From: Asterionellopsis glacialis
Taxonomy: Eukaryota > Bacillariophyta > Plagiogrammaphyceae > Rhaphoneidales > Asterionellopsidaceae
DNA: 10,459 bases
Assembly: GCA_014885115.2 (NCBI GenBank)
Contig: WKLE02000858.1
Coordinates: 1 to 10,459 of the forward strand
Direction of reading: 5' to 3'
Shown: positions 7,660-10,459 of the stretch, in pieces
Position numbering within the stretch: the stretch's first letter is position 1
Layout of the letters: every line of letters starts with the position of its first letter
Made by a program: the position numbers and the translations under genes
Notes under the pieces: model-generated
What the model saw: the letters and a program-made list of their open reading frames with translations, nothing else
Databases searched by the model: none
Told to the model about the DNA's origin: nothing

Positions 7660-8040
7660 TTCCAGCATTTACTTGATGGATACTGCTGTCGTGGCTAATT
7701 ATATGATGTTGGAAGTTGATTACAATTTCCTGTTATCATATGTAAACAAAGGTGACTCCCATTAGTTTGAGAAATGTCTGATACTGTTAGTACTCAAAGC
7801 CATAAACGGCAAGCATTGAGGCGACAAAGTTTAATACTTGACGTAGTCCAGACATTGAATACATCCATCAGAAGAGAGTCATGTTGTCGGAGAGGACCAG
7901 GAGGACAAAAAATAAGAGGATATGATATGGGATACACTGATATAAATGATAAATACTAACTCTGTTCTAAACCTTATTGGGTTATAAGCCTATGCTATAT
8001 TCTATATTCTTGTTTTCTTTTTTGAGTGATGCCTGCCTTT
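7660..8040. other. Unexplained stretch inside the retroelement
   Basis: Between the C2C2 segment and the linker ORF, none of the three - strand frames is open or motif-bearing for long. On the + strand, 7774-7959 has a 61-residue open frame beginning MSDTVSTQSHKRQ and ending in a Gly/Arg-rich stretch, which I do not recognise. This may be heavily decayed element sequence or a small insertion. No terminal repeats or duplications are visible at its edges. Confidence 0.4.
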
Positions 8041-8699
8041 TTAGGGGTGCATGTATATGTTCCTGGTATTTTTAAAGGTGACCAATTGCATTGCTATTTT
8101 CTCAAGTGACACATCTTTTGCTACTTCAGTGGTTTTAATGTTCTTTCCTTCTTTGTTTTTCATTGTCACTGGTCTGCTGTATCTGCTTCTGTTACTCATG
8201 ATTTCTACATTTCCATATATAACTCCATTTTGTTCATAATATGTCTTCACAATATTAATTCCAAATTCAGAGTAGTTTTCCTCTTTCATTATTTTGATGA
8301 TCTGTGCAGGTACTTCTTTCCTGTCATTGTTGGTCAGAATCGCCTCGGGTACGTAATTGTGTTTGGTTTTGTTCAATACAAGTTGTTCAATCCATGTGGT
8401 GGTTTCCATCTTTTTGGTCTTTTATATTTTCCATCCTTTCTTGTTGTACTGTATCCATTCTCCTCCTGTCATACAGTCTTTGCATAGGATGATCAATTCT
8501 CCATTGTGTTGTCTTTCATACCATCACTCGTTTGGTTTGGTTATGATTCTTGTCTCACACAAGGTACAGGATATTTTGTTTTCATTGATACATTTCCAAT
8601 TTCTTGCTTTTGCATCTTTGAGGGTGTCTTTGTAGTATGGCTTCTATTTCCATTCGTGTTCTGCTCTTTGAATGACTGCTTTGGCTTATTCACAGGGAG
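8041..8699 (-). pseudogene. C2C2 zinc-finger-like segment and following unknown region of the retroelement
   Basis: One frame reads through the segment with stops at 8644-8646 (TAG), 8524-8526 (TGA) and 8422-8424 (TAA). It gives AKAVIQRAEHEW, then WKCINENKISCTLCE, then ELIILCKDCMTGGEW. The Cys codons at 8566-8568, 8557-8559, 8482-8484 and 8473-8475 make C-x2-C-x24-C-x2-C, the spacing of a treble-clef or RING-like zinc site. The rest, open from METTTWIEQL (8409) to the TAA at 8041, is Lys/Asn/Glu-rich and unrecognised. Because reading frame and pattern survive three nonsense changes, it was once coding. It lies between RT and RNase H in the same direction, so it probably belongs to the element's polyprotein, perhaps in nucleic-acid binding. 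A separate nested insertion cannot be excluded. Confidence 0.5.
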
Positions 8700-9432
8700 T
8701 GCAGATTGTGCACAGCCGTATTTGGCATGTTTCCTCATGGACCATGGTTTTTTTTGGTGGGAAGAATTGTGGAAGTTCTTGTGTATGTTTTGAAAAATCA
8801 CAGCTGTCAATTTTAAGGATGGGGGGGGGCTTGCTCTGTTTGAGTGTTGCAGGCTCAGGTGCTTCTCCTGGGAGATGTCAGAGGAGGGAGCGGCGGTATA
8901 TTGTATGTTGCTGCTCTGCACCTGCAGCATTTTTCTATCCCACCACATCTCAAGGTAGTCATCCCATTCTTCATCTTGGACTCTTGGTACCAATGTTTTG
9001 TTGGTGGCTACTTTTGGGTCTACAGATCCTGGGAGGGCTGCATTGAGTGCTTGTGCAAAGGTATTTCTGTAGGTGATTTGGGGGTGTCCACCTTTTCTTG
9101 GATTTGTAGTCCAAGATGAGATGAGTTTCCTTGGTACTTGTTTGTTATCCATCCTTACAATCTTGCTTATCCACTGGAGTTGTCTCCTGTAGATTATGTC
9201 AGTGATGGTTGGCAGACTCAACCATAGTCTCACATTGTAGTTCTTGATATGATATTTTTGTACATGGTGCATATTATATCCTAACAGTTGACGTAAGGCT
9301 GTGTGATGAAATGCTTCTAATCTTCTTCTTGATTTGGAATTTAGTGCCCATGATTTGCAGCCCCATAGTACCATGTTGAGTGGTATTGCTAGGTATATCC
9401 TGATTTTAGTATCTTGTGTTACAATGTTGCTT
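8700..9432 (-). pseudogene. Reverse transcriptase C-terminal (thumb/connection) region
   Basis: After a frame change near 9440 the reading NNKFFESNIVTQDTK and IYLAIPLN leads into LWGCKSWAL (from about 9368), then RRLEAFHH, RQLLGYNM, the RRQLQWISKIVRM block and SWTTNPRKGG. This succession (a Trp-Gly-Cys/Ser-Trp-Ala block, Phe-His-His, Arg-Arg-Gln-Leu and Pro-Arg-x-x-Gly) is familiar from the region after the palm in LINE polymerases. The longest open piece is 9374-8541, but its last part, beyond about 8700, appears to be in the wrong frame. A run of nine G at 8821-8829 is a likely place for a length change. The Ser- and Pro-rich portion around 8900-8750 has no clear domain. Confidence 0.7.
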
Positions 9433-10459
9433 TCAAAGAATTTGTTGTTTGACTTTCTTGATCCTAATGCTTATTTTGTAGTCATCTTTTAAGTCTTCTG
9501 TGAACCATGATCCTAAATATTTGAATTTGTTGGTCATGTTTATGTAACTGTCTGCTACTTGAATCTTCTCTGTGTAATCCACTTTGTTACATTCATCTTT
9601 GAGTAGGCTTGGGGGAAAGTACATGGCTTCCATCTTGAATATCTTGTTGTCTCTCCCAATGTGCATCTTGAGTCCAAATGTCTTGAAATGTTGAAAGAGT
9701 AGATTTGCTGCTTTTGTCATGTCTTCTTTACCATTATCATCTACATACAGTAAGTGTAATAGTTTGAATAATAGTGTCCCCTTGGCTTTGGTGCTCTGGC
9801 CTAGCAGTCAGCCTTGGGTACTTTTTTGAAGAGCTTATATTTGAGGAAGCTGAGGTTCCATTCATCTTCCCACTTTTCCTCTAGTGTGTCCCCAAATGCT
9901 AGCATTAGGAACATGAATAGTAAGGGGGCCATGTTGTCTCCTTGTTGGACTCCAATGGTATATATGGTATGGATGATTGCTCTTTTCCTACTGTTAAATT
10001 CAGGAATACATTGGTATACAATGTTTTAACTGCTTTCACTAGTTTGGGTGGTGAACTATATATCTAGTATTTCAAAAAGGAGTTCATGGTTTACAGTATC
10101 AAAAGCCTTTATTAGGTCGATGAACAGTCCCCATGCTCCTTGATTGTGATATTGTTGTGTTGTAATGCTGCTCTTGCAACAAATTTTCCATTAAGTGTTC
10201 TTCTGCCCGGTTGTGACCCATATTGGGTTTCAGTTCCGTGCTCCTGGATTATGCTCATGAGGAGTGTGTTGAGTATTCTGCTTACTATTCATATGGTCAT
10301 ATCTTTGAGGTGTATGCCTCTCCAGTCTGTAGGATCATGGATGTCTCCTTTGTTTTTGTACAGACATTTTAGTGTAGCTGAGTGCACTACACCTCACTAT
10401 GTGAGTTGTATCCTTAATGATAGTGCTAATACGCGCATCCATGCACAGACGGATCAGTT
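9433..10459 (-). pseudogene. Reverse transcriptase fingers and palm, multiply frameshifted
   Basis: This part of the element would copy RNA into DNA. Along the - strand: LKCLYKNKGD and PTDWRGI (about 10377-10320), then a TGA at 10289-10291, then QYGSQPGR (about 10203-10230), a conserved LINE RT block. After a frameshift comes FIDLIKAFDTVN (10088-10124), motif A with its catalytic Asp. A TAG at 10056-10058 and a frame change lead to PPKLVKAVKTLY. A further change leads to GVQQGDNMAPLLF (about 9914-9952), motif B. After a stop at 9801-9803 and another frame change comes LLYVDDNG with the catalytic YVDD (9736-9747), then FGLKMHIG and FKYLGSWFTEDLKDD, typical of the region after the active site. 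The three catalytic Asp residues are present, but in different frames. The 5' end lies beyond the window. Confidence 0.88.

Larger units (their letters stand above)
5694..10459 (-). mobile_element. Degenerate LINE-type (non-LTR) retrotransposon with RNase H, truncated by the window edge
   Basis: Domains lie in order along the - strand: reverse transcriptase from 10459, RT C-terminal part, C2C2 segment, linker, RNase H, CCHC finger and Trp-rich C-terminus ending at 5694. RT followed by RNase H and a CCHC finger is known from RNase H-bearing LINE groups; no integrase, protease or LTR is visible, which argues against an LTR element. The upstream part, where an apurinic-type endonuclease would be expected, lies outside the window. 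The coding path changes frame near 10130, 10055, 10005, 9800, 9440, 8700, 7270 and 6630. It also meets stops at 10289-10291, 8644-8646, 8524-8526, 8422-8424, 6820-6822 and 6231-6233. The copy is therefore dead. Collinearity suggests one ancient insertion rather than a mosaic, except for an unexplained stretch at 7660-8040. There is no poly-A tail or clear target duplication. Confidence 0.85.

Noticed and set aside
8051..9119. Several + strand open frames rich in Phe, Leu and Cys
   Set aside because: They are complements of the Lys/Asn-rich retroelement frames on the - strand; hydrophobicity is a strand artefact.
5694..10459. Possible LTR retrotransposon or integrated virus
   Set aside because: No integrase, protease, capsid or terminal repeats were seen. 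RT motif context and C-terminal CCHC plus Trp-rich tail fit a non-LTR element.

Overview
The window looks like nuclear DNA of a microbial eukaryote, most likely a stramenopile and probably a diatom. The reasons are AT-rich spacers, genes that read well only if short GT-AG introns of about 75-140 bases are removed, a kinase-fold protein, and a large degenerate LINE-type retrotransposon with RNase H. No sequence search was possible, so the lineage is an inference.

Layout: (1) 1-1293 is AT-rich and apparently non-coding, with a cluster of GTACC/GGTACC motifs. (2) 1294-2332 on + is an unrecognised, coiled-coil-rich gene. The uninterrupted frame stops at 1929, but a three-exon reading extends it to a TAA at 2330-2332. 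(3) 2333-2788 is the spacer between two convergent genes and holds two competing small ORFs on opposite strands. (4) 2789-4021 on - is a protein-kinase-fold gene whose lysine, HRD and downstream Asn positions are all substituted, so it is a probable pseudokinase. Two short upstream stretches in the same frame (4303-4208 and 4132-4076) look like missed 5' exons. (5) 4304-5693 has no recognisable gene. It carries a poly-A/GA tract, a 14-bp-stem hairpin and a 21-nt palindrome.

(6) 5694-10459 on - is a decayed non-LTR retrotransposon that runs off the right edge. Reading along the - strand it shows: reverse transcriptase fingers and palm (FIDLIKAFD, QQGD and YVDD motifs), the RT C-terminal part (LWGCKSWAL onward), a C2C2 zinc-finger-like segment, an unexplained stretch, a linker ORF, RNase H (DGS, YRTE, VKGHQD, DKLAD), a CCHC finger and a Trp-rich C-terminal domain. 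At least six frameshifts and several stop codons show that it cannot make an intact protein.

The two host genes are convergent and show no sign of working together. The retroelement lies about 1.4 kb upstream of the kinase-like gene, in the same orientation. No tRNA, rRNA or CRISPR array was seen. The most interesting points are the gene-model revisions by intron inference, the pseudokinase, the C2C2 segment in the element and the hairpin near its 3' end.
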